Positions 45,301-53,263 of a DNA stretch of 64,000 nucleotides are shown here, one piece after another (position 1 is the first letter of the stretch; the number at the start of each line of letters is the position of its first letter). Origin of the DNA: Naumovozyma dairenensis CBS 421. Taxonomy: Eukaryota; Ascomycota; Saccharomycetes; Saccharomycetales; Saccharomycetaceae. A program made the position numbers and the translations under genes. The notes below the pieces were generated by a model. It saw nothing but the letters and a program-made list of their open reading frames with translations, was not told where the DNA came from and did not search any database. The stretch spans positions 596,025 to 660,024 of the forward strand of contig NC_016485.2 of assembly GCF_000227115.2 (NCBI RefSeq), in the 5' to 3' direction.

Positions 45301-48202
45301 AAATAATGTAATTAGAAACATAGAGAAGGCTGTCTCTTTATTAAAGACTTCAGATTTTACAGCTGAAAATTCAAGTCTTGTTAGAGCCATTGTTACATTT
45401 ACTATGCCTGTGATAAATCATTACTATACTACTATGCAAACCATTCTAGACAAGTCAAGAAATTATTATTCACAAACCAGTCATGGTACTTATATTTTAA
45501 CCACCATTTTATATAATTTGGCTAAGAATGGGTTTTGTTCACCAGAACCACCATCTGAAGAAGTTGACGATAAGAATTTACATGAAGGTACTGGGTTGGG
45601 TGATGGTGAAGGTGCTCAAAACAATACTAAGGATATTGAACAGGACGAGGATTTGACAGAAGATGCTCAAACTGAAAATAAAGATCAAGAAAATAAAGAT
45701 GATAATGATGATAATGGTCAGTCGGATGAAGATGAAGCTGTTGAAATGGAAGGTGATATGGCCGGTGATTTGGAAAATATATCAGATCAAGAAGAAAAAG
45801 ATGAAGATATCGACAGTGAAGAAGAAGATAATGAATTGGATGAAGAGATTGATGATATTAACGAGGATGATCCAAATGCCATTGATGACAAGATGTGGGA
45901 TGAAGAACCTGAAGAGGACTCCAAGGAAAAGAATACAGATCAAAATATGAATAACAAATCTGAGGATCAAGATATTCAAGCAGCCGATGAAGAAAATAAT
46001 GAAGGCGACAATGCTGACAACGGAGAAAATGAAGGTTCTCAAGATGACGATAACAAACCTGAAGCTGAACAAGATGAAGATAAGACCTCGAATGAGAATG
46101 ATAATGATGAAGCTGAAGAGGATGAAGATGCAGAAAATGAAGAGGATGTTGGTGAACAAGAAGATGAGGTTAAAAATGAAGAAGGCCAAGAATTAGATGC
46201 CCATGTGCCTGAAGTTGAAACTATGGATCTTCCTGAAGATATGAACTTGGACTCCGGTGATGAAGATCAGGATGAAGGTGGTGACGGAGGGGAAGAAGAA
46301 AAAGAAGAAGAAGAATTTGGTGATAATCTTGATAACGATGAAAATGAAGAGGACGAAAATATTAATAGCATCGAAGAAAATGAAAAAGCAAATGATGAAG
46401 ATGCTTTAGACGTTGAGGAGAATGAAGAATCACAAGATGGAATGCCAGATGAAGACGATGCTGCTATGGATGTAGATGAAGCCAACGAAGAAGAACAACA
46501 ACAAGAGAATACTGAAAATCCAGAGAATGTGGATGAAAATATGTCGGAGGATGAACAATTAGCTGAAGACCAAAAGCAAGAAAGTAAGGAACAAGGTGGT
46601 GAGGAGAACGCTGATGGTTTAGATGGTGTTGATGACATGCTTGATGAGGAAGATATCGATGCAGAAGCTGCTGTTCAACAAAATTCTGGGTCTAAAGGTG
46701 TTGGTTCAGACGCGAAGGATGATGATGAACAAGAAGATATTGGTAATTCAGGTGCTACCCAAATTGCTCATCAAGAGGAACAGCAAAATGAAAATGAGGT
46801 GAATGAACCTTCCAGAGAGGAAGCTAAAGAAGCATTGAAACAATTGGGTGATAGTTTGAGACAATATCATAAACGTCATCAAGAAATCAAGGAAGCTTCT
46901 AATGATGAAAATCAAGAAGATGTGGAAAATGTTAATCAACGTCCTGATGAATTTGAACACGTTGAGGGTACCAATACTGAGAATGATACACAAGCCCTTG
47001 GTGCTGCGGCTCAAGATCAACTACAATCCATTGATCAAGACAATGCTATAGAAGATGATTTATCTGAAAAAGAGGATGAAGATATAGAAATGAAAGATGA
47101 AGTAGTAGACGAATCGAATGAACCAGTTGAACAACAAGAAGAAAATAATGAACAAGCTGATAGTGATGAAAAGAATGGCGGTGTCTTCACCGCTGGACAA
47201 GAAGATAAGTTTGATGTAGACGCCCTAAATACTGATCCCTTGTTACAACGTAGGGATGAGGAAGATGAATTAGATGAGTTAATGGATGAAATTGACAATG
47301 AAACTCACGAGGAAGCTATAACAGAATTACCACCACGTTCAATTGAAGAATCCCGTGAATTATGGCATAAGAGTGAACTTGCTACTGCCGATTTAGTCTC
47401 ACGTTTAGGTGAACAGTTAAGATTAATTTTAGAACCTACGTTAGCTACCAAATTAAAAGGTGATTACAAGACAGGTAAAAGATTAAATATGAAGAGAATT
47501 ATTCCATACATTGCTTCTCAATTCCGTAAAGATAAGATTTGGCTAAGAAGAACGAAACCAAGTAAACGTGAGTATCAAATCATGATCGCAATTGATGATT
47601 CTAAATCCATGAGTGAATCTAAATGTGTCAAACTAGCTTTTGATAGTTTATGTTTAGTGTCTAAGACATTAACTCAATTAGAATCTGGTGGATTATCTAT
47701 TGTTAAATTTGGGCAACATACTAGAGAAGTTCATCCATTCCAACAACAATTCAGTAATGAAGCTGGTGCGAAGGCGTTCCAATGGTTTAATTTCCAAGAT
47801 ACAAAGACTGACGTGAAAAGGTTAGTTGCTGAATCTATTAAGATCTTCGAGCGAGCCCGTGCATTCAATAATTCCGATCAATGGCAATTGGAAATTGTTA
47901 TCTCCGATGGTATCTGTGAAGATCACGAAACTGTACAGAGACTAGTTCGTCGTGCAAGAGAAAATAAAATCATGCTGGTGTTTGTTATCATTGATGGTAT
48001 TAATAATTCCAATGAATCCATTATGGATATGAGTCAAGTTAATTACATTCCAGATGAATTTGGTAACATGAAATTGCAAATTAATAAGTACCTGGACAGT
48101 TTCCCATTTGAATTCTATGTCATCTTGCATGATATTAGTGAATTGCCAGAAATGTTGTCCTTAATTTTACGTCAATACTTTTCAGATTTGGCATCGGGTT
48201 GA
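33317..48202 (+). CDS. MDN1: Midasin Mdn1/Rea1, giant AAA+ ATPase of 60S ribosome biogenesis
   Basis: Dynein-like mechanoenzyme that strips Ytm1 and Rsa4 from pre-60S particles. 4,961 residues against 4,910 in S. cerevisiae, one uninterrupted frame of 14.9 kb. Six AAA+ units can be located by their Walker A motifs: GQAGAGKT (about 323), GETGTGKT (677), GPTSAGKT (1109), GETGCGKT (1394), GSPGVGKT (1775) and GPSNSGKS (2082). All six keep the lysine; the Walker B of unit 6 reads LVLDNANL where the others have DE. A linker of about 1,700 residues follows, then an Asp/Glu-rich region (about 4075-4660), and a C-terminal MIDAS/VWA domain with DDSKSMS (Asp4760, Ser4762, Ser4764), which binds the UBL domains of Rsa4 and Ytm1. 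The promoter has PAC and RRPE elements. Confidence 0.98.
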   Translation: MSHDHVLLDLLAIKERYDLFNTTFPSEALNKLPVFDSKLTPKENLLNVSHFALNEPNTSGVLFIYKSIFLEIISNWTTVLYKTDRIQVFDSVSKIITIYPLATSLIEEFLDRENDYFLSVLQNPSTQGESNLQKVLLSYYRLLFENKEAFVKYVKPDILYSLISEIQAQSTFSTEIVKFLAIKILSIYLDMGEKALLNMIKTHISSDENLIGSYETSSNINYKFLEINEAKRFSNFSKLPESPECFIDSATENANIQNKYYTIKPQDLNPNIVSICGVLVSKINSFKDANVYPESFVPTLKTITALRKLAKQLQYNEPVMLVGQAGAGKTFLINEASKYIQCHDSIVKIHLGEQTDAKLLIGTYTSGEKPGTFEWRSGVLTTAVKEGRWVLIEDIDKAPTEVLSILLSLLEKRELTIPSRGETVKAANGFQLISTVRVDENNIKKNIRHEHNQESNEEDAIEQDPELNLNLIGMRIWNTIYLHEPSETDLHSILCQKYPVLARLIPKLIHSYKAVKKIYHSPKFISLNRGAHARVISVRDLMKLCNRLGALFENNNITKPDQLIELSIYDSIFAEASDCFAGAISEYKALEPLIHCIGETLEITPSRISLFLSKHVPTFENLDDSIKIGRSILPKSRLSIQKKSANSTAFAITNHSLRLMEQIAVTIQMTEPVLLVGETGTGKTTVVQQMAKFMNKTLTVINVSQQTETGDLLGGYKPVNSKTIAVPIQELFETLFIATFSLKKNERFSKMLHKCFNKGQWKNVVRLWQEAYKMAQNILKTDEDETEDTTEKKKQKKRKLDSHEKKLLLEKWVEFYAMIGKFELQSSSIENAFVFNFVEGSLVKAVRNGEWLLLDEVNLASADTLESISDLLSESSSRSILLSEKGDAEPIRAHPDFRIFACMNPATDVGKRDLPSGIRSRFTEIYVHSPDRDITDLLSIIDKYIGKYNVSDEWVGNDIAELYLEAKKLADSNQIVDGSNQKPHFSIRTLTRTLLYVGDIVHIYGLRRSLYDGFCMSFLTLLDQKSESLLEPIIMKYTLGRLKNVKSVMGQIIPSPGPDYVQFNHYWMKKGQDEIKEQAHYIITPFVKKNMMNLVRASSGRRFPVLVQGPTSAGKTSMIKYLADITGHKFVRINNHEHTDLQEYLGTYITDETGKLSFREGILVEALRKGYWIVLDELNLAPTDVLEALNRLLDDNRELFIPETQEVVHPHPDFMLFATQNPPGLYGGRKVLSRAFRNRFLELHFDDIPQDELETILRERCQIAPTYAKKIVEVYRQLSIERSASRLFEQKNSFATLRDLFRWALREAVGYEELAANGYMLLAERCRNPQEKVVIKNILEKVMKVKLDMQQYYTNLENKSLQLQDSVVWTNGLRRLSVLVSKCLQNNEPVLLVGETGCGKTTICQILSAFMKKDLITLNAHQNTETGDILGAQRPIRNRSELQNQLANTIIKALDMPSTNQCYDLETLLKLYKETNKENVSDEDHLKIKKLQDNLNILFEWSDGPLITALKTGNFFLLDEISLADDSVLERLNSVLEPERNLLLAEKGTSDSLIVAKDGFQFLSTMNPGGDYGKKELSPALRNRFTEIWVPSMENFEDVHMIVESRLLESVKQLTNPVVKFSKWFGEEFGGGNTTNGIISLRDILAWVQFINSTSEKMGDANAAFAHGASMVFIDALGTNNTAYLAEDEASLNSLKKQCLAKLSTFIDSDVSKYFGKDIDIEISMKQLRIGLFSLNRGECAVDSPSFNLNAPTTATNLMRVVRAMQVHKPILLEGSPGVGKTSLITALADLTGNNLTRINLSEQTDLVDLFGSDAPGEKSGEFVWKDAPFLRAMQQGSWILLDEMNLASQSVLEGLNACLDHRGEAYIPELDRSFSCHPNFLVFAAQNPQYQGGGRKGLPKSFVNRFSVVYVDMLTSDDLLLIAHHLYPNIDPEVCSKLITLMSTLERQVVKKKQWGSVGAPWEFNLRDTLRWLKLLDKQSICEETDVVDFVNIIIKQRFRSISDKEHADHLIKDIFGDFTTKDKFFKQDADYIQVNNVIAPRNGLYRYPLSENLIPLECNIEIYESALMCINNNWPLILVGPSNSGKSAIIRTLANILGTEVGFFSMNSDVDSMDILGGYEQVDITRKISYIVNDLKDILRSLLSINMGIYGQETAAVSAGLDLFYFLLEEIVTPENFQIFKDKFISLLSHLHSNEALIDINERITKISKINNVSNGVTFEWFDGMLVKAVEKGHWLVLDNANLCSPSVLDRLNSLLETDGTLLINECSEANGEPRVIKPHPNFRLFLTVDPKYGELSRAMRNRGVELFVQHLETRATVFDSLCLGYPKLSTDVTRSSLVDMLQATSLNTRNPTKPTKCFIPSHLSYFGGFMRMLDMMELYPASLGSESLVTVLPLIQLRDIQQWTNNALSNAGFTQKDSYLGINNLVKFLAEMNIIERMDKVYSKSQSRTRSLLANQNCSLMGESVFPLLNVYLLPTHSKAAKTIETTESIYMLTVSRILNIFTEFLNQVNMKSIHGKIDDLSYMELSAASANGRHIKNVPRIPIFNIICRLCDLIIKHIKNSPLFEQQEVFSQFYQLVILISTIIDATAKKDEARLRVYKELLVNWVALASDAGLLTTEFSVVAEEFDNTMHLNQGQSITILWDTFRKKYPYNEECWSLLDDLVSLCNRFDEVETLQFSESYESLNNLRTIFGTLYECLLNNDTSNFKNISLQLEEGLETMETLSSKFLVKRKHFFRDEYDTLLRLLYSTHNELPDLKLNIVSFTSLSTYKFLQSSLNNCPYPSILGLLWTNSDGKFQSEVDSLTTSKYFENIITKSNSFGKYPGSQIKQILSDAKSLLSFTAKSASCILESQMDNLAHVLTSWIKNVITAHVPDAFKGTTLAIKDLDAMPLYFKNALQQYLLPAMELCEAHRSGQEVGRAWILFSIGLITLYVPDIPYDPAVRDYVLHDVYLKHKEFSQQISSGLEAIRITTSGDEQILAERLFNNSAPVEPPQKPRIFRPTTTVDNLFDEWKAFLTSTISADQVNSLMDSIGMHATNHENRHEMFQQNTSNFLQRLESGFKYYSDLNEIFAGYILSMKLGFDILKQSSIESKKMIDISTLWPVDPLVIANTNRVNAAFTALGGLIRRSTTNMLATEKILIFFLQLFKFHESDVDMLPTLNSTLHTLYYRWSLRRLREEQNAEQKASLFKYEDTSEDFEADFKKMFPDYEDTLTLGGDDKATAVEQLHEVYYAIAENYMGIFGSKQNESMKTMIDNGSDIVDLLLSETRNMKSHNLEGAHLTAVISRLSNAIDSFKSATIPSDVDFYRDSSISESQKAIDIIDNLWKYTHELLKQWPEHATLNELFRICGEFLDFPIQMALARQLQKIEQIYTFMAEWEKYASSQVSLASHIKKITDLIVSWRKLELHTWNSLFNTEDEKAIKSIGKWWFYLFETIIVTNFSKDTNLLDERNTDTQLLESLNVFFSKSTLGEFETRLKLVESFIKHIELMGQASSHVSSALSNVITFYRQFLPTIQEQISRSRKTLEKDISEVILLASWKDVNVDALKQSSRRSHNSLYKYVRKYRDLISGSVLSLIENGLPYVANPVVKLNKIRDVSYKALDLEVAIVEVKKVNDWSSRPAVLQNINMVNKNMNSYSNKISEQAFPNFVELAVDFNKEADRLRQETPSVFTKDNKKKIAALKAQKGKLLSDALKELRRIGLKSGLRKDIHAVQGTSTAILANSCSFSSTELEGSDTCYYRVLDILPRLRGAVGNPADDIPFVTLEKGMAISENLVFSLITIRKPMATLALRFKKVTELRRDLEDACSTVAEIRHRSLETDIHQMLYMCTWLPRLIDYVVSTMEIISGTASCENNSTFLLNFKEKLGSLKSKLESVRIIDSSTSKVVAAFTTLNAQFISELEAHKTSTTFYVYDVIISWINQQSSTHIKNEELNETKISEVDQTFRKIFTSIILVFQKLMENGVTSVTEEMDNWLSLTATKIMFNVKTISSNNVIRNIEKAVSLLKTSDFTAENSSLVRAIVTFTMPVINHYYTTMQTILDKSRNYYSQTSHGTYILTTILYNLAKNGFCSPEPPSEEVDDKNLHEGTGLGDGEGAQNNTKDIEQDEDLTEDAQTENKDQENKDDNDDNGQSDEDEAVEMEGDMAGDLENISDQEEKDEDIDSEEEDNELDEEIDDINEDDPNAIDDKMWDEEPEEDSKEKNTDQNMNNKSEDQDIQAADEENNEGDNADNGENEGSQDDDNKPEAEQDEDKTSNENDNDEAEEDEDAENEEDVGEQEDEVKNEEGQELDAHVPEVETMDLPEDMNLDSGDEDQDEGGDGGEEEKEEEEFGDNLDNDENEEDENINSIEENEKANDEDALDVEENEESQDGMPDEDDAAMDVDEANEEEQQQENTENPENVDENMSEDEQLAEDQKQESKEQGGEENADGLDGVDDMLDEEDIDAEAAVQQNSGSKGVGSDAKDDDEQEDIGNSGATQIAHQEEQQNENEVNEPSREEAKEALKQLGDSLRQYHKRHQEIKEASNDENQEDVENVNQRPDEFEHVEGTNTENDTQALGAAAQDQLQSIDQDNAIEDDLSEKEDEDIEMKDEVVDESNEPVEQQEENNEQADSDEKNGGVFTAGQEDKFDVDALNTDPLLQRRDEEDELDELMDEIDNETHEEAITELPPRSIEESRELWHKSELATADLVSRLGEQLRLILEPTLATKLKGDYKTGKRLNMKRIIPYIASQFRKDKIWLRRTKPSKREYQIMIAIDDSKSMSESKCVKLAFDSLCLVSKTLTQLESGGLSIVKFGQHTREVHPFQQQFSNEAGAKAFQWFNFQDTKTDVKRLVAESIKIFERARAFNNSDQWQLEIVISDGICEDHETVQRLVRRARENKIMLVFVIIDGINNSNESIMDMSQVNYIPDEFGNMKLQINKYLDSFPFEFYVILHDISELPEMLSLILRQYFSDLASG

Positions 48203-48653
48203 AAAACCAAACAAACTAAAAAGAACTAAAAGACATTTATTTTAAATTTTTACTTATTTATATATACTATTGTAAACATAAACCATTTTTATTATTATTT
48301 TATGGCCTTCGTCCATTACAGACCACACATATACTTTGACAATAACTAGTAGTTTTTTGTATTGCCAAAGGTAATGGAAAATGACCTAACTTATTATAAG
48401 AGAGATATTGAACATCCCGTGCACCACACCGAGTGTTTTTATATAAAAACCTCAGAATGATCTCTTTCTTATCTTTATACTTAGTACATCTTTCTTCCTT
48501 TCTGAAATCATTTAATAAATTAGATAAAAAGGTTAAGGGGGATTGTACTTTGCAATATATACATATATATATCGACATCGAAGGTATCTGAGATTGTTAA
48601 GTGGTATATTAGGTGATATATCTTAAACATTTCAAATTTCTCTTTTTTTTGTA
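48203..48653. other. Intergenic MDN1 to snoRNA
   Basis: MDN1 3' end and likely snoRNA promoter; a short TA run at 48561-48572 could be its TATA element. No ORF worth naming. Confidence 0.4.
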
Positions 48654-48746
48654 TCTAAATGATGATAACTTGATATGTTGCTCGAAGGATTTATTTTCGA
48701 TGTGGGCACAATGATTTCTCAAGACTACAACGGTATCTGATTTACG
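48654..48746 (+). ncRNA. SNR79: C/D box snoRNA, snR79 homolog
   Basis: Guides 2'-O-methylation of 18S rRNA. A C box ATGATGA (48659-48665) and a D box CTGA (48737-48740) are closed by a short TAAA/TTTA terminal stem. The 16 nt before the D box (48721-48736) pair with the conserved 18S sequence ATACCGTCGTAGTCTT with one mismatch (A opposite C at pair 8). The fifth base upstream of the D box pairs with the second C of ACC. S. cerevisiae snR79 methylates C1007 in this region and, from memory, lies between MDN1 and SEN2, exactly as here. A weak C'-like TGATTTC is at about 48712-48718. The ends are approximate. Confidence 0.82.
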
Positions 48747-49526
48747 TAAATAAAGTAATTTTCTACTTAATACTTGTAATTATATTCTTCTTTGCTATAG
48801 TATTATATTCAGGAAGAATCTGTTTAAGATCTTTTTACTATCGTTCGGTAGTAGCTAAACTTCAGGTAATGGCAATCGTACTATTTGAAATACAGTCACA
48901 TATATGTTTTGACAATGGGGAATTCACACCAACTATCTTAGCTTGCTATGTGTTTTAGTATTATTAACCATCACCATATAGAACACATGGAAATCTGAAC
49001 GGTTGAAGTCAGCTATTTTAACCTATTACCCAAAGGGCTTGGCGGCTAAACTTTCGACTTTATTGGTTGGTGCAAATGCTCTAGCATAATGCATTCGCTA
49101 TTCATGTAGATGCTCGAATTATTATTCGTACACATGTGCAAATGTAATTAAATAGGATATTTGAGGCTACTGAGATTATGTAATAATACCCTTTACGTAT
49201 ACCCATCTAGCTCATGAGACACTTTAGTCTCATTACACTTTACAGTCTCATACAGTAATTAAATAAAAGAAGAACCAGAAGTGTCAGTATAATTATCAAG
49301 GGAGGTTCTCTTGCCACACTAATATTTTCTCTTAGGAATTGCCTTCTTTTATATCTGCATAGTTTGGATCCTAGCATAAAACTGAACATTCTCTTTAATG
49401 ACAGAATTTATTGAAAATTTTCACTATGCAAGATATCTAAAAGTGACTTATTCGCAAGAACAAGGAAAACCTCATCGACAGTAATTATAGTAGCAAGAGG
49501 AGAAGGAGAAGACAAGTACTACAAGA
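48747..49526. other. Intergenic snoRNA to SEN2
   Basis: 780 bp, no gene seen; the last 100 bp is purine-rich leader of SEN2. Confidence 0.4.
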
Positions 49527-50669
49527 ATGGCAAAAGGTAGCAGGCAATACTCATTGAGGTATAAATATCCATTACCTATACATCCGATAGATGACCTTCC
49601 GCCTTTAATTCTTCATAATCCGATCTCATGGGCATACTGGATATACAAATACATACGATCTTCCAATAATGTGAAAGATAAAATTCATGTTGATATCATT
49701 GGGAATAGATACCCACGTATTTTAGTGAAAGATGATGTTCAAATGCTTTATTTATGGGATAATGGGTTTTTCGGAACTGGTCAACTGTCTCGTAGTGAAC
49801 CTACATGGAAGAGCAGAACTGAAGCAAGACTAGATGCGGATGACAGCATAGCTGCTGATAAGTCACAATTGACTTTGGAGAAAGTTACTCAGAGAAGGAG
49901 ATTACAAAGATTGGAGTTCAAGAAAATGCGTGAACAATTGGAGAATCAACTTCTTCAATTAAGAAGAAGTGGTGGTAGCAAAGAACAAGAATATGCATTG
50001 TTAGAGAGAGAAAGAGAAGCACTTCGAGATTTTAAGGCTCAACAATCTTTCCATGATGAACTTGATAATGTAGCTACCGATGAAGGCCAGATAAACGGTG
50101 GTGAGAATGAAATATCTGTACGAGAAGAAGATTCCGAGTTGATTGACGGAAATGGTAACATCAAGCAACTGGAAGCATTGGAACTAATGCCTGTTGAAGC
50201 AATATTTTTGACTTTTGCTCTACCTGTTTTAGACATAGATATGTCCTCGCTTTTTACGAGGTTGCATGCCTATTCTTCAGGTGATATAGAGTACAAAAAT
50301 ATACATAATCTGATGATACAGTATGTATCATACCACCATTATCGTTCCCACGGGTGGTGTGTAAGATCAGGTATCAAATTTGGCTGTGATTATCTCCTAT
50401 ATAAGAGGGGTCCACCCTTTCAACATGCTGAATTCTGTATAGTGACCATGGATGCGCATACTACGAAAGATTATACATGGTATTCGAGTATAGCGAGAGT
50501 CTGTGGAGGTGCAAGAAAAACCTTGGTATTATGTTATGTCGAAAGATTAATTTCTGAGGAGAAAGTCATGGCTCTCTTGAATAAGAGAGACTATGCAGGT
50601 ATCTTTTCTAGCTATAAAATCAATGAAGTAACCTATAAAAGATGGGTTCCTGGTAAAAACCGAGATTGA
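49527..50669 (+). CDS. SEN2: tRNA-splicing endonuclease catalytic subunit Sen2
   Basis: Cuts the 5' splice site of intron-containing pre-tRNAs; the complex acts on the mitochondrial surface in yeast. 380 residues against 377 in S. cerevisiae. The N-terminal domain holds YRYKYPLPIHPIDDLPPLI and the VLWDNGFFGTG-like block LYLWDNGFFGTGQLSRSEP. An EXXR-rich charged linker follows. The C-terminal nuclease domain carries the catalytic triad: Tyr292 in DYLLYKRGP, His300 in FQHAEF and Lys331 in GGARKTLVLCY. These are each three positions later than Tyr289/His297/Lys328 of S. cerevisiae. The window also contains one of its substrates, the intron-bearing tRNA-Phe. Confidence 0.95.
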   Translation: MAKGSRQYSLRYKYPLPIHPIDDLPPLILHNPISWAYWIYKYIRSSNNVKDKIHVDIIGNRYPRILVKDDVQMLYLWDNGFFGTGQLSRSEPTWKSRTEARLDADDSIAADKSQLTLEKVTQRRRLQRLEFKKMREQLENQLLQLRRSGGSKEQEYALLEREREALRDFKAQQSFHDELDNVATDEGQINGGENEISVREEDSELIDGNGNIKQLEALELMPVEAIFLTFALPVLDIDMSSLFTRLHAYSSGDIEYKNIHNLMIQYVSYHHYRSHGWCVRSGIKFGCDYLLYKRGPPFQHAEFCIVTMDAHTTKDYTWYSSIARVCGGARKTLVLCYVERLISEEKVMALLNKRDYAGIFSSYKINEVTYKRWVPGKNRD

Positions 50670-50811
50670 TTTTAAAAAAATGAAGACGTTATGAGTATAG
50701 TTCGAATGAACTAAAGAAGAACTAAAGAAGAACTAGATATAATATTCTATAAAATGCATTTTATTTATTTTTTACATATCTATCACTCTTTTCAATTCTG
50801 TATTACTACGA

Positions 50812-51210
50812 CTATAATTTCAAATTGTATGCATTCTTTACCCATCCACAATCTCTCATGCCATCAAATGCAGCCTTTGGCCCCTTAACAGGATCATCAT
50901 ACACTGCATTCATTTCCTCATCATGTGTAGCAGGCTTTGAAATACATACATAACGTTCGTTGGAAATTAGGCATTTCAGCTGTGATTTTGGGAAGGGACA
51001 TGGACAATCTTTCTTGGAAGCCACACATGCTAACGTATCCGGGCATAGGTACTTATCACAGTCGTTATTTAGGATCCTTTCTTCATATGACAGTTCTATA
51101 GGTTGTTGCTGTTGTTGCTGTTGAAATTGGAAAAATCCGACTACCGGAGATATGCTGACTATTAAAAAGAATGGAAGAAAGAAGGAGGACTTAAAACGTT
51201 TCGAAAGCAT
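50812..51210 (-). CDS. LCL2: Lcl2, small secreted/ER protein (YLR104W homolog)
   Basis: 132 residues against 131 in S. cerevisiae. ATG 51210 opens a signal peptide (LSKRFKSSFFLPFFLIVSISPVVGF has the basic start and hydrophobic core). A glutamine run follows (FQQQQQQQPI), then a compact Cys-rich domain: NDCDKYLCPDTLACVASK, KDCPCPFPKSQLKCLIS, and RDCGWVKNAY at the C-terminus. The family is named for long chronological lifespan of the mutant and may take part in ER-associated degradation. The biochemical role is unknown. The open frame upstream of the ATG starts at TTG 51240. It is convergent with SEN2. Confidence 0.88.
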   Translation of the reverse strand: MLSKRFKSSFFLPFFLIVSISPVVGFFQFQQQQQQQPIELSYEERILNNDCDKYLCPDTLACVASKKDCPCPFPKSQLKCLISNERYVCISKPATHDEEMNAVYDDPVKGPKAAFDGMRDCGWVKNAYNLKL

Positions 51211-53263
51211 TATTGTATATTGTTTCGTAGGAATATTCAAAATTATTGCTCTTTAATCGGAACAACTAAAGATTAGTTCGCAATAAAAATGGCTTTCCGA
51301 AGTAATATGCATCGACAGTACTTCTCTAAAGCATGTTACGTAGCCGTTTTACTTGACTCTCGGGAACCCCGTACACCACACTAAATTGAGCATGAGTTTC
51401 TGAAGCACAAAGACTTAAAGAAATTAGTAATAGTAGTGAATAATGAGGCAGAACAAACCGTTCCGGGCCTTTACCGACGAGCAAAGTCGTGTAATAGACC
51501 TATAATAATCTCCAAAATAGCAATATTATCTCTCTCTCTCTCTATATATAATTTGTTCCCAAGACAAGGGGCATTTAAACACTTGAGTATTAATTATTAA
51601 TCATGTATGCTCTGTTTTAGAGATGCAGACTACATAATTCCTACCAAAGACCGTAATTAAGTACTCTGTATAACAACAAAGGCTACGGCTCGTAAAATGA
51701 CTAATCCAATATGCTTTGCAGAGAAAGACGGATTATTTAACAAAATTATTGACTCCAATCATGTCAATGTGGCAACAAAAGCTACTATTATAAACAATCT
51801 GGTACAATTCCAATTTGCTAGAAAATAGACCACTACAACTGACAGTAACAACTATTGGGACAATACACCCAATTTGATGTATTGAAGCTTCTTGTTCAGT
51901 ATCACCGTACATTACTTGGACCCCACGTACTCTTTGACAAGTATATACTGTACGTAACAAGAAAAGGAGTATCATTAAGTGTGGAGATACCAGGTTTGGA
52001 GTGAACTTGGGATGATATAGAAATGATTCATTAGAAAAAGAAAAAAGAATTATATACTAACGACAAGCCGAATGAAATCATAGAGCCGGAATTCCATTTA
52101 TATTCACCTTCAACGAAATTTAAGGCCAATATCAATCGAAAACAAAATGCAGTTCAAATGAGAACCTCAATTATGAGGTAAATGCCACTTAGTTTTTTCT
52201 GAGCAAGTAGGCTTATCGCACATGACAAACAATCGAAATAACGCCCCACCAATTTCGAAATAAAAGTACCACTTTTTGTAGTCTATGTAGCAAATTCACC
52301 GTGTAAGGACGGCCCCACAACGGAAATGATAGCCAAAATGACTACCAAGAATGCAATAAGGGATCCCCTTCACAATTAAACAACCGCAGGGGAACCAAAG
52401 ACAAAACGTCAGATTTTGGACACGATTGCCATATCAGCACCGCTGATGACTTTACTTCCAATCAAACATTCAATCGATTAAAAAGCGCAGAAACAGAGGA
52501 ACCAATTTCAATACAATAATAAATATTAACATTGACTCTTCACATTCGACGGACGAGTCACTACTACCCCATAAGAACGCCAAGTGAGCATGGGTTAAAT
52601 AAAGCCTACGAAGATCCGACAATATCTTTAAATATGCAAAGAACTTTCTTGTACCATCTTGAACTTTCGTAACCACCATTATAATATGTAAAGTAGCTAG
52701 ATAGATAGTTAATGTAAAGAGAAAATACAGTTACTCAAAACAATCCCACGTTGGAATACTTCACCAAAAACCTTCTTATTAGGGGTTGGATTATCCTAAG
52801 CTGAGATCATTATTTGGTCAGTTTCGTATACTTGTCTTATATAAGGATTCTTCTCAAACCTTAGCTGTAATGTTTCTTGAGCTTTTAGCAAAGGCAACGG
52901 CTTAACTATGCTTTTTTTCTGTAGCTGTCATTTGTAGTGATCATATTGCTGGTAAACACTTCTACACTTACTGTGGAGAACAGAAACTCCGAAAGAGAAA
53001 TAAACAAAAATCGGGGAAAACTAGTAATATTAGGGTTAAAGGTAGAAGCCCCAGAACTGCTTTTGAGCCCTATATGTAGTCAATGGATCGTGAGGAGACG
53101 AACGCGTAAAGTTTCGAAACGCGTTTGTAAATATGATCGATGGTTATATAGGCTTGAATATTGAATAAATGAAAAGTTTCAACATCGATGATTTGTAAAG
53201 TACAAGTTACTTGTAGAAGGTACAATAAACTGTACGAGAACTTCATCGGTGGGCCTCATTATA
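51211..53263. other. Gene-free synteny breakpoint between LCL2 and DCD1
   Basis: 2.05 kb where the chromosome XII order stops. ORFs of 60-80 codons are present (for example 51733-51975 minus, 80 aa with an ATG), but none resembles a known protein. A TC dinucleotide run is at 51531-51542. I saw no LTR ends. The right end is the DCD1 promoter. Confidence 0.5.
53102..53124. promoter_or_regulatory. Two MluI cell-cycle boxes upstream of DCD1
   Basis: Two perfect ACGCGT sites (53102-53107 and 53119-53124), 11 bp apart and about 140-160 bp before the DCD1 ATG. They are the binding site of MBF (Mbp1-Swi6), which drives DNA-synthesis genes in late G1. Confidence 0.75.

Noticed and set aside
45663..47298. 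Lys/Met-rich and Ser/Ile-rich ORFs on both strands
   Set aside because: Frame shadows of the acidic region of MDN1.
51733..51975. 80-codon minus-strand ORF with ATG in the breakpoint region
   Set aside because: No recognisable motif, signal peptide or homolog; length expected by chance in 2 kb.
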